Assembly: GCA_016196925.1 (NCBI GenBank)
Contig: JACPWS010000017.1
Location: forward strand, 49,190 to 113,189
Length of the DNA: 64,000 bases
Direction of reading: 5' to 3'
DNA from: Burkholderiales bacterium
GTDB taxonomy: Bacteria > Pseudomonadota > Gammaproteobacteria > Burkholderiales > Burkholderiaceae_D
Position numbers and translations under genes: made by a program. The notes under the pieces are model-generated. The model made no database searches and had not been told where the DNA came from. It saw only the letters and a list, made by a program, of their open reading frames with translations. Below, in pieces: positions 57,199 to 64,000 of the stretch (within the stretch, counting starts at the first letter, position 1; the number at the start of each line of letters is the position of its first letter).

Positions 57199-57247
57199 AG
57201 AGCCAAGCAAGTTTCGAAAAAACCGCCAGCAATGGCGGTTTTTTTTT
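57159..57247 (+). promoter_or_regulatory. Transcription attenuator in front of aroG
   Basis: Terminator AACCGCC (57221-57227), loop, GGCGGTT plus T-run (57234-57247). A second GGCGGT at 57159-57164, inside the leader ORF, can pair with ACCGCC 57222-57227 and so disrupt the terminator. A ribosome stalled on the Phe/Tyr codons (about 57121-57147) would leave it free; one that reaches the stop codon would not. The rest of the 400-bp gap after tldD shows nothing else. Confidence 0.7.
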
Positions 57248-57330
57248 ACCCGGTTTTTACCCGTTTCCAATTGGCATTTTGTAATTCGTTTTCAAATTAA
57301 TTTAATTTTCAGGAATTCACAGGAGAGAAC

Positions 57331-58392
57331 ATGCAACGCACCGATGATTTACGCATACGGGAAATGAAGGAACTGGTCCCCCCCTCACACTTGATCCGTG
57401 AGTTCGCCTGTTCCGACAAAGCGTCCGAGACCGCCGCCAATGCGCGCAATGCCTTGCACCGCATCTTGCACGGGCAGGACGACAGGGTGATGGTGGTGAT
57501 AGGCCCGTGTTCGATTCACGATACCAAGGCGGCGATGGAATATGCGCAGCGTCTGGTCAAGGAGCGCCAGCGCTTCGCCGGCGAGCTGGAAATCGTGATG
57601 CGCGTGTATTTCGAAAAGCCGCGCACCACCGTCGGCTGGAAAGGCTTGATCAACGACCCTTACATGGATAACAGCTTCCGCATCAACGACGGCTTGCGCA
57701 TCGCGCGCGAATTGCTGCTGAATATCAATGAACTCGGTTTGCCGGCCGGCACCGAATACCTGGATGTGATCAGTCCGCAATACATCGCCGACCTCATCAG
57801 CTGGGGCGCGATCGGCGCCCGCACCACGGAATCGCAGGTGCACCGTGAGCTGGCTTCCGGCCTGTCCTGTCCGGTCGGTTTTAAGAACGGCACCGACGGC
57901 AATGTCAAGATCGCAGTCGATGCGATCAAGGCCGCTTCCCAGCCGCACCATTTCCTGTCGGTGACCAAGGGCGGCCACTCGGCCATCGTTTCCACCAACG
58001 GCAACGAGGATTGCCACATCATCTTGCGCGGCGGCAAGACGCCGAATTACGATGCCGCCAGCGTCGATGCGGCGTGTAAGGATATCGCCAGCAACGGCCT
58101 GGCGTCGCGCCTGATGATAGACGCTTCGCATGCCAACAGTTCCAAGAATCCGGCCAATCAGGTCCCGGTGTGCGCCGACATCGCGGCGCAAATCGCCGCC
58201 GGCGACACCCGCATCGTCGGTGTGATGATAGAGTCGAATCTGGTGGCCGGCCGCCAGGATCTGGTGCCGGGCAAGGAGCTGGTGTACGGTCAGTCGGTGA
58301 CCGACGGCTGCATAGATTGGGACGCCAGCGTGAAGGTGCTGGAAGGTTTGGCGGAGGCGGTCAGGCAACGCCGCCTGCAGCAACCGGAATAG
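57331..58392 (+). CDS. aroG: 3-deoxy-7-phosphoheptulonate (DAHP) synthase, type I
   Basis: First step of the shikimate pathway, from PEP and erythrose-4-phosphate. 353 residues, class I-alpha. Motifs: VVIGPCSIHD, MRVYFEKPRTTVGWKGLINDP, GARTTESQVHRELASGLSCPVGFKNGTDG and the metal His/Glu/Asp set in ILRGGKTPNYD, DASHANS and GVMIESNLV. Phe- or Tyr-sensitive isoform; the leader peptide points to Phe, with Tyr. ACAGGAGAG precedes the ATG. Confidence 0.95.
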   Translation: MQRTDDLRIREMKELVPPSHLIREFACSDKASETAANARNALHRILHGQDDRVMVVIGPCSIHDTKAAMEYAQRLVKERQRFAGELEIVMRVYFEKPRTTVGWKGLINDPYMDNSFRINDGLRIARELLLNINELGLPAGTEYLDVISPQYIADLISWGAIGARTTESQVHRELASGLSCPVGFKNGTDGNVKIAVDAIKAASQPHHFLSVTKGGHSAIVSTNGNEDCHIILRGGKTPNYDAASVDAACKDIASNGLASRLMIDASHANSSKNPANQVPVCADIAAQIAAGDTRIVGVMIESNLVAGRQDLVPGKELVYGQSVTDGCIDWDASVKVLEGLAEAVRQRRLQQPE

Positions 58393-58425
58393 ACGGCAAT
58401 AGACGGAATAGTCCGGCGGCCCTGC

Positions 58426-59055
58426 TCAATAACGCTTGGTCAGGGTCATCTGGTCGCCGTTGCGGCGCATATCCATGCGGTTCAGGAAAGACATGCCGAG
58501 CAGGGCGTAAGGCAAGCCTTCTTCATGGATGGAGGCGTCGACCTGATGCAGCTCGACGTCGCCGATCTTCACGCTGTCGAGCTTGACGTGGTAGACGCTG
58601 ACCAGGCCGTTGGCCGTGCTGGTGCGGCCGAGTTTGCCGCCTTTGTAATTGATGCCGATCCGGGTCGCTTCGCTGGCCGGCAAGGCGATCAGGCTGGCGC
58701 CGGTATCGACCAGCATATTGACGGTGCTGCCATTGATCTGGCCTTCCGCCACAAAATGCCCGCGCGTGTCTGCCTGCAACACCACGCTGAGGCTGGAGCC
58801 GGGCGCGGCGCGGTGCACATATTGCCCCATCGTTAATACCTGGCGCTTGCCATTCACGATGATGGTCGCCGTTTCGCTGTCGGCCGCAATCAGCTTGGTG
58901 TCGCTGCTCAGCACGCTGCCCACCGCATACGCCTTGGGCGGTGCATCGTCCACTACCAGCACCGCCTTGCCGGGGAACAGACCCACCACGCCGATATCGG
59001 TCGCGGCAGCATAGCCGGCGCACAGGCTCAGGCAGATGCAGGCAATTCGTTTCAT
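58426..59055 (-). CDS. Exported retropepsin-like aspartic protease
   Basis: 209 residues. Signal peptide (MKRIACICLSLCAGYAAA), a small N-terminal domain, then a clan AA aspartic protease domain with the single DTGA motif (NMLVDTGASLIALP) and the C-terminal LLGMSFLNRMDM. It should work as a dimer in the periplasm. ATG at 59055 follows AGGAGGGAG. Convergent with aroG. Confidence 0.9.
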   Translation of the reverse strand: MKRIACICLSLCAGYAAATDIGVVGLFPGKAVLVVDDAPPKAYAVGSVLSSDTKLIAADSETATIIVNGKRQVLTMGQYVHRAAPGSSLSVVLQADTRGHFVAEGQINGSTVNMLVDTGASLIALPASEATRIGINYKGGKLGRTSTANGLVSVYHVKLDSVKIGDVELHQVDASIHEEGLPYALLGMSFLNRMDMRRNGDQMTLTKRY

Positions 59056-59077
59056 GGTGGCTCCCTCCTGGGGGAAA

Positions 59078-59569
59078 TTAATCGCGGAAATTATTGAATT
59101 CCAAAGGTAAATCCTTGATTTCCTTGCGCAGCAAAGCCATCGCCGCCTGCAGATCGTCGCGCTTGGCGCCGGTGACGCGCACCGCATCGCCCTGGATGCT
59201 GGCCTGGACTTTCATCTTGCTGTCCTTGATGACTTTGACGATCTTCTTGGCGTCGTCGCTTTCTATGCCATTCTTGACCTTGATGACTTGCTTGACCTTG
59301 TCGCCGCCGATTTTCTCGACTTTGCCTATGTCCAGAAAACGCACGTCCACCTTGCGCTTGCCCATGGTCTGGGTCAGTTCTATCAGGATTTGCTCCAGGT
59401 GGAATTCGGAATCGCCAAACACCACGATTTCGCGTTCTTTTTCCTTCAGCTCGACTTTGGCGCTGGTTCCCTTCAGGTCGAAGCGATTGGTGACGACCTT
59501 GTTGGTCTGGGTCATCGCATTCTTGACTTCTTCCATATTGGCTTCAGAGACGGTATCAAATGAGGGCAT
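59078..59569 (-). CDS. yajQ: YajQ-family cyclic-di-GMP-binding protein
   Basis: 163 residues, identical in length to E. coli Yaj[25 protein letters not shown] at the start and [19 protein letters not shown] at the end. Members bind nucleic acid or cyclic di-GMP and affect transcription. AAGGAAG precedes the ATG at 59569; the open frame to 59854 belongs to the murB antisense. Confidence 0.95.
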   Translation of the reverse strand: MPSFDTVSEANMEEVKNAMTQTNKVVTNRFDLKGTSAKVELKEKEREIVVFGDSEFHLEQILIELTQTMGKRKVDVRFLDIGKVEKIGGDKVKQVIKVKNGIESDDAKKIVKVIKDSKMKVQASIQGDAVRVTGAKRDDLQAAMALLRKEIKDLPLEFNNFRD

Positions 59570-59678
59570 TGCGGCTTCCTTGTAAATAAGAGGGATATGG
59601 CGCCATTTTAGCAAATGGCGCAGGCGCTTAGCGGCCAACTTAGCGCTCAACTTACTGGCCAAGTATAATCCTGCGCTT

Positions 59679-60707
59679 ATGAATACTTCACTTTCCGTAC
59701 AGCAGCAGGTTTCCTTGCAGGCCATGAACACTTTCGGCATTGCCGCCGTTGCCCAGCAGTTTGTGCGCATAGAGCAGTGCGAGCAACTGGCCGTCGTGCG
59801 CTGCGACCCCGTGCTGTCCGGCTTGCCGCGTCTGGTGCTGGGCGGCGGCAGCAATCTGGTGTTGCCGGACAGCGTGCCCGGCCTGGTGCTGCAGATCGCT
59901 TTGCCGGGCCGGGAGGTCGTGGCGCAGGACGAGGACTATGTCTATGTCCGGGGCGGCGCCGGCGAAAACTGGCATGAGTTCGTGCAGTGGACGCTGGAGC
60001 TGGGCCTGGGCGGGCTGGAAAACCTGTCGCTGATACCGGGCACGGTTGGCGCCGCACCGATACAAAACATAGGCGCTTACGGCGTGGAGATGCAGGATGT
60101 GTTTCATCAGCTGACTGCCTTCGATTTCAACAGCGGGCAGAGCCTCACCCTGAACAAGGAAGAATGCTGCTTCGCCTATCGCGACAGCGTCTTCAAGCGC
60201 GCCTACCGCGCGCGCATGGTGATCCTGGACGTGACTTTCGCACTGCCGAAAGCCTGGCAGCCGCGCCTGGCCTACGCCGACCTGGCGCGCACCCTGGCGC
60301 AGCAGCAGATAGACGCGCCGCAGCCGGCCGATGTCAGCGCCGCCATCATCGCGATCCGTCAGGCCAAGCTGCCCGATCCGCAAGTCATAGGGAATGCCGG
60401 CAGCTTTTTTAAAAACCCGATTGTGACTACGGCTGTGCGTGATCGTTTGCTGACGCACTACCCGCAACTGGTCAGCTATCCGCAAGCCGACGGCCGCTAC
60501 AAGCTGGCGGCCGGCTGGCTGATAGAGCAGTGCGGCTGGAAGGGCAAGAGCCTGGGGCGGGCCGGCGTGTATGAGAAACAGGCGCTGGTGCTGGTGAATC
60601 GCGGCGGCGCCAGCGCGGCCGAAGTGCGCGCCCTGGCCAGTGCGATCCAGGCCGATGTGCAAGCCAGGTTCGGGGTGGAACTGGAGACTGAGCCGGTCTT
60701 CGCCTGA
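59679..60707 (+). CDS. murB: UDP-N-acetylenolpyruvoylglucosamine reductase
   Basis: FAD enzyme that makes UDP-MurNAc for peptidoglycan. 342 residues, type I. FAD-binding [30 protein letters not shown] and the catalytic Ser in YRDSVFK plus the final Glu region ([10 protein letters not shown]). Single gene divergent from yajQ. Confidence 0.96.
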   Translation: MNTSLSVQQQVSLQAMNTFGIAAVAQQFVRIEQCEQLAVVRCDPVLSGLPRLVLGGGSNLVLPDSVPGLVLQIALPGREVVAQDEDYVYVRGGAGENWHEFVQWTLELGLGGLENLSLIPGTVGAAPIQNIGAYGVEMQDVFHQLTAFDFNSGQSLTLNKEECCFAYRDSVFKRAYRARMVILDVTFALPKAWQPRLAYADLARTLAQQQIDAPQPADVSAAIIAIRQAKLPDPQVIGNAGSFFKNPIVTTAVRDRLLTHYPQLVSYPQADGRYKLAAGWLIEQCGWKGKSLGRAGVYEKQALVLVNRGGASAAEVRALASAIQADVQARFGVELETEPVFA

Positions 60708-61030
60708 GCGCGTATTTTGCGCTCAAATCAAATACTCCCCCTGAATTTATAGAAAATCGTCGCGTAGTCCTTATGCTGTAAGGCGACGTTAAACATACTG
60801 GGGTCTAGTATGTTTTTATCGCGCATGGCGGGGCCGGCCGCCGCGCCTCGGGCTGCACCCGCTGCGGCAAAAAACTCCGAATCGAATTCTCCATTTATCC
60901 TGGCAAGTTTGCCGCCTGAGCATGGCTTTTTGCAATTGGTCGCAAATCCGCTACCGGGAGCGCGCCGGCAAGTTATAGTCGGCGCGTCGTATCGCAGATA
61001 TCCAAAAACCATCGTTTTTCAGGAGATATT
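60708..61030. other. Intergenic region between murB and the S9 peptidase
   Basis: 323 bp without a gene. Left part holds dispersed element copy 5. The right part is GC-rich, with no clear promoter by eye; AGGAG just before 61031 is the ribosome-binding site of the peptidase. Confidence 0.6.
60732..60811. repeat. Dispersed ATACT element, copy 5
   Basis: Half-site ATACT-CCCCCTG (60732-60743) and full site AACATACT-GGGGTCT-AGTATGTT (8-bp arms, 60792-60814), centres 63 bp apart. In between, CGTCGC and GCGACG can form an internal hairpin. Confidence 0.7.
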
Positions 61031-62965
61031 ATGAATTTGATGCACCATGCCCTCAGAGTTTCCACCCTCGCGTTCATGCTGCACGCCGCTTTCGGCGCAG
61101 GCAGCGTGCAGGCGGCGCCGGCGCAGAAGGTCGCCAAGCAGGCGCACCAGCGCTACAGCATAGAACAGTTTATGGCGACCACCAGCATCAGCGGCGCTTC
61201 TTTCAGCCCGGATGAAAAACAGATACTGTTTAACAGCAACGAATCCGGCATCTTCAATGCCTATACCATCGATGTCAAAGGCGGCAAGCCTGTACCGCTG
61301 ACCAAGTCCACCTCCGACAGCACCTATGCCGTCAGTTATTTTTATACCGATAACCGCATCTTGTTTACGCGCGACAAGGGCGGCGATGAAAACAATCACC
61401 TGTACGTGCGCGAGCTGGACGGCACGGAAAAAGACCTGACGCCGGGCGACAAGCTGAAAGCCGATTTTGCCGGCTGGAACGCGGACGGCAGCGCCTTTTA
61501 CGTGAGCAGCAACGAGCGCGATCCCAAGTTTTTCGACTTGTATCGCTACGACGCCAAGACCTATGCGCGCAGCCTGCTGTACACCAATGAAAAAGGCATG
61601 AGTCCCGACAGCGTCAGCAATGACGGCAAATGGATAGCGCTGTCCAAGACCAATACCACGGCTGACAGCGACATTTATCTGTACAACACCCAGACCAGGC
61701 AGAGCACCCATATCACGCCGCATCAGGGCATCGCCAGCCACCGCATCAGCGATTTCGATCCCGATTCCCGGCGCCTGTTCTTCGTCTCGAATGCGGGCGG
61801 CGAATTCAACAGCCTGCGCACTTACGATCTGGCCAGCGGCGCGACTGCCGTGCATGAAACAGCCGGCTGGGATCTGGTCGGCACCCATTTTTCGCGCGAT
61901 GGCCGCTACCGCGTCAGCATCGTGAACCAGGATGGCAGCACCGCGGTGCGGGTGGTCGAAGGCCAGGATGAAAAACCGCTCAGCCTGCCCAAGTTACCCG
62001 GCGGCGAGATGCGCGGCATCACGTTTTCCGCCAGCGGCAAGCTGATGGCGTTTTACGTGAACGGCGATCGCTCGCCGAATAATCTGCACGTCTACGATTT
62101 CAAGAGCAAGCAGACGCGCCAGCTGACGCAAAGCCTGAGCAAGGAGATCAATCCCGACGATCTGGTGGACGCCGAAGTCGTGCGTTTCAAATCTTTCGAT
62201 GGCGCCGTGATCCCGTCCATCTTCTATAAGCCGAAAGGTGCAGATGTCAACGCCAAAGTGCCGGCCGTGGTGTACGTGCACGGCGGCCCCGGCGGCCAGA
62301 CCCGGCGCGGCTACAATTCGCAGATCCAGTACCTGGTAAACCACGGTTACGCCGTACTCGGCATCAATAATCGCGGCAGTTCCGGCTACGGCAAGAGCTT
62401 CAACACCGCCGACGACCGCAAGCACGGGCGCGAACCCTTGTGGGATTGTGTGGAAGCGAAATCCTATCTGGCCAGCCTCGGTTACATCGATCCTGCGCGC
62501 ATAGGCATTATGGGCGGCAGCTACGGCGGCTACATGACCCTGGCCGCGCTGGCTTTCCGGCCGGAAGCGTTCAAGGTCGGCATCGATATTTTCGGCGTCA
62601 GCAACTGGTTGCGCACGCTGGAAAGTATACCGCCGTACTGGGAAGAAATGCGCAAGGCCCTGTATGCAGAAGTCGGCGATCCGGCCAGGGACAAAGACTA
62701 TCTGATCGCGACTTCGCCGCTGTTTCACGCTAAGGAAATCCGCAAGCCGCTGATGGTGATTCAGGGCGCGAACGACCCGCGCGTGCTGAAGGCGGAGAGC
62801 GACGAAATCGTGGAGGCGGTGAAAAAGAATCAGGTGCCGGTCGAGTATGTGGTGTTCGGCGACGAAGGCCACGGTTTCAGCAAGAAGAAAAACCAGGCCG
62901 AGGCGAATGCCAAAATCCTGAAATTTCTCGACCAGTATCTGAAGCCGCTAGGCTCTGCGCAATAG
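61031..62965 (+). CDS. Exported S9-family prolyl oligopeptidase-like peptidase
   Basis: 644 residues. Signal peptide (LAFMLHAAFGAGSVQA), then a TolB-like beta-propeller (residues about 45-370) and an alpha/beta hydrolase domain with nucleophile GGSYGGYM, Asp in GANDPRV and His in DEGHGF. DPP/acylaminoacyl-peptidase group; degrades peptides in the periplasm. Single gene. Confidence 0.93.
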   Translation: MNLMHHALRVSTLAFMLHAAFGAGSVQAAPAQKVAKQAHQRYSIEQFMATTSISGASFSPDEKQILFNSNESGIFNAYTIDVKGGKPVPLTKSTSDSTYAVSYFYTDNRILFTRDKGGDENNHLYVRELDGTEKDLTPGDKLKADFAGWNADGSAFYVSSNERDPKFFDLYRYDAKTYARSLLYTNEKGMSPDSVSNDGKWIALSKTNTTADSDIYLYNTQTRQSTHITPHQGIASHRISDFDPDSRRLFFVSNAGGEFNSLRTYDLASGATAVHETAGWDLVGTHFSRDGRYRVSIVNQDGSTAVRVVEGQDEKPLSLPKLPGGEMRGITFSASGKLMAFYVNGDRSPNNLHVYDFKSKQTRQLTQSLSKEINPDDLVDAEVVRFKSFDGAVIPSIFYKPKGADVNAKVPAVVYVHGGPGGQTRRGYNSQIQYLVNHGYAVLGINNRGSSGYGKSFNTADDRKHGREPLWDCVEAKSYLASLGYIDPARIGIMGGSYGGYMTLAALAFRPEAFKVGIDIFGVSNWLRTLESIPPYWEEMRKALYAEVGDPARDKDYLIATSPLFHAKEIRKPLMVIQGANDPRVLKAESDEIVEAVKKNQVPVEYVVFGDEGHGFSKKKNQAEANAKILKFLDQYLKPLGSAQ

Positions 62966-63029
62966 TAGTTGCAGGCGGCGCCGGGGTGCTTTTCCGGCGT
63001 CGTCCGGCCCGCCGGCAAGACGGCTGGAA

Positions 63030-63479
63030 TCAGGGCTCATCTTTAGTCTTGGCGTCTGGCGGCTGTTGCGCCAGCGCCACCCGGAACGCTTCCAGCCGCT
63101 TTTCGAAATCGGCGGCGTCGCCGTAATCGAGGAAATACTTATAGCGCGCATGGCTGCCCAGCACCTTGCGCGCATGTTTGATAGGGCAAAAATACTGCTC
63201 GGTGCGCGCGATGATTTCGGTGATATACGCCACCATCCCGACCGCATAGGCGCAATACGTGCAGTGGAATTTATCGATGATATTCAGGTAAGCCAGGTGG
63301 TGGCGGTCCAGCACGATATAGTCGGCGCGTTTCACCTTGGCGATTTTGTAGACAGGGAAGCAGATCGCCTGGTACAGCGTGATGCACAGATCCACCATCA
63401 ACAGCGGGAAGATCATGCTGTAGATGACCGGCATGGTGATCAGGTTGCGCGGGCGGCGGAACACCAGCCAGCGGAACAT
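63030..63479 (-). CDS. Conserved small membrane protein with cysteine motif, function unknown
   Basis: 149 residues. Two hydrophobic segments (LITMPVIYSMIFPLLMVDLCITLY and YAVGMVAYITEIIA), a CTYC motif in NIIDKFHCTYCAYAVG and the block RTEQYFCPIKHARK. I recall similar proteins in proteobacteria but know no function. The C-terminus is charged and probably cytoplasmic. The cysteine pair plus the CPIKH block could bind a metal. Convergent with the S9 peptidase. Confidence 0.7.
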   Translation of the reverse strand: MFRWLVFRRPRNLITMPVIYSMIFPLLMVDLCITLYQAICFPVYKIAKVKRADYIVLDRHHLAYLNIIDKFHCTYCAYAVGMVAYITEIIARTEQYFCPIKHARKVLGSHARYKYFLDYGDAADFEKRLEAFRVALAQQPPDAKTKDEP

Positions 63480-63984
63480 GCTGATCCTCAGTTTCTTATG
63501 CGCCTGCCGTATCGAACGCTCGAATTCGACGCGCTTGCCCCTTGGTAGACGGATATTTCAGTCTACACCGATGCGTGGGCGATGGCGGGTTTCTCTGTTC
63601 CTGGAACTAAGTTGTATCTCCCGCAGGCGCTGTTTGCGTTAAACATTGTAGTTTCACTGTACCAGTCGCAAACTCTTGGCCGGCGCGGGCTTGATCAACG
63701 AAATCTGTTTGCAGCGTCATCCCAGCGCGCCTTTAGCTGGGATCCAGCGACTTTCGTGGGGCACTAATAACGGTGCAAGGACTCCTTGCACGGATTCCGG
63801 CTAACGCTTTAGGAATCTTCGCTTGCAAGCGAAGATCGTTGCGCAGGTATGGGGACATGCCCCATAAACCCCTGCTACACCTCAAAGGCATGCCGGAATA
63901 ATGGAATGGTCGCCCCTTCCCAAACGGCATCATTGTGCCAAAGTGAAGTGTGTGACAACCACTTAAACGAAAAGGGGCGACATC
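63480..63984. other. Gene-free, repeat-rich right-hand region
   Basis: No gene in about 500 bp. It contains a decayed dRS3-like unit (GTCATCCCAGCG...GCTGGGATCCAG near 63718-63750) and then three successive hairpins from 63772. The upstream part, 63480-63700, shows nothing I recognise. Confidence 0.5.
63772..63867. repeat. Series of three palindromes, one shared with 15826
   Basis: GTGCAAGGA-C-TCCTTGCAC within the 27-base module 63772-63798, ATCTTCGCTTG/CAAGCGAAGAT (63815-63836, perfect) and TATGGGG-ACATG-CCCCATA (63849-63867). The first module is the reverse complement of 15826-15852 apart from one base. Confidence 0.65.
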
Positions 63985-64000
63985 ATGAAGTTTACGACAA
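63985..64000 (+). CDS. Start of a truncated gene at the window edge (partial)
   Basis: ATG at 63985 (M-K-F-T-T) after AAGGGG at 63973. The sequence GTCGCCCCTT at 63909-63918 faces AAGGGGCGAC at 63972-63981, a 10-bp inverted repeat around the leader. The combination could be the left end of an insertion sequence, but five residues are too few to say. Confidence 0.3.

Overview
The window looks like the core chromosome of a GC-rich betaproteobacterium, most likely order Burkholderiales and probably family Oxalobacteraceae (relatives of Undibacterium, Janthinobacterium, Herminiimonas or Collimonas). This is inferred from gene content and order: a class-specific phasin, the liv transporter, GlnE, YhdP, TldD and a nitrilase in a row, the lpxK-ycaR-kdsB-adk run, a K+-independent H+-pyrophosphatase, and abundant codon-third-position G/C. 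There is no prophage, CRISPR array, rRNA operon or recognisable tRNA. Most genes are housekeeping; the interesting signal lies in the gaps between them.

Layout. 0.1-5.8 kb: sppA, an S1/P1-type nuclease, prfC (RF3) and a DUF1275 membrane protein. 5.9-10.4 kb: an amino-sugar locus (sugar kinase, GntR/UTRA regulator, nagA, NagZ-like GH3) whose last three genes overlap or nearly overlap. 10.5-13.4 kb: a PhnD-type periplasmic binding protein three bases from a PAS-containing sensor kinase, with no transporter. 13.6-15.8 kb: an exported creatininase homologue and an exported beta-propeller protein. 16-19.6 kb: an HDOD protein, then a YtrA-type GntR regulator with an ABC ATPase and permease joined by ATGA overlaps. 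19.6-26.9 kb: sodB, xseA, a roughly 960-bp gene-free DnaA-box-rich region, then exbB-exbD-lpxK-ycaR-kdsB-adk. 27-38.7 kb: hppA, a branched-chain-type SDR dehydrogenase, a patatin, a secreted RNase with its barstar, purN, an RsmB-like methyltransferase, an MscS channel, a desaturase, rpmG-rpmB and radC. 38.8-47.3 kb: fkpB-ispH, a free-standing tiny ORF with its own promoter and terminator, livHMGF, a phasin, a nitroreductase and a PBP7-type peptidase. 47.4-63.5 kb: glnE, yhdP, nitrilase, tldD, an attenuator-controlled aroG, an aspartic protease, yajQ, murB, an S9 peptidase and a conserved small membrane protein.

Sequence features that ordinary gene annotation would miss: (1) five imperfect repeats carrying a dozen or more DnaA-box-like 9-mers between xseA and exbB; (2) a dispersed short element built on ATACT-N7-AGTAT, usually paired with a second copy or half-site 62-64 bp away, at five intergenic loci, two of which align with each other over about 75 bp; (3) a Phe/Tyr-rich leader peptide with competing hairpins in front of aroG; (4) an 18-codon ORF forming its own transcription unit upstream of livH; (5) dRS3-like ATTCCC-N8-GGGAAT repeats and a nested inverted repeat between sodB and xseA. 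All functional statements rest on reading the sequence and on family knowledge; no database search was possible.
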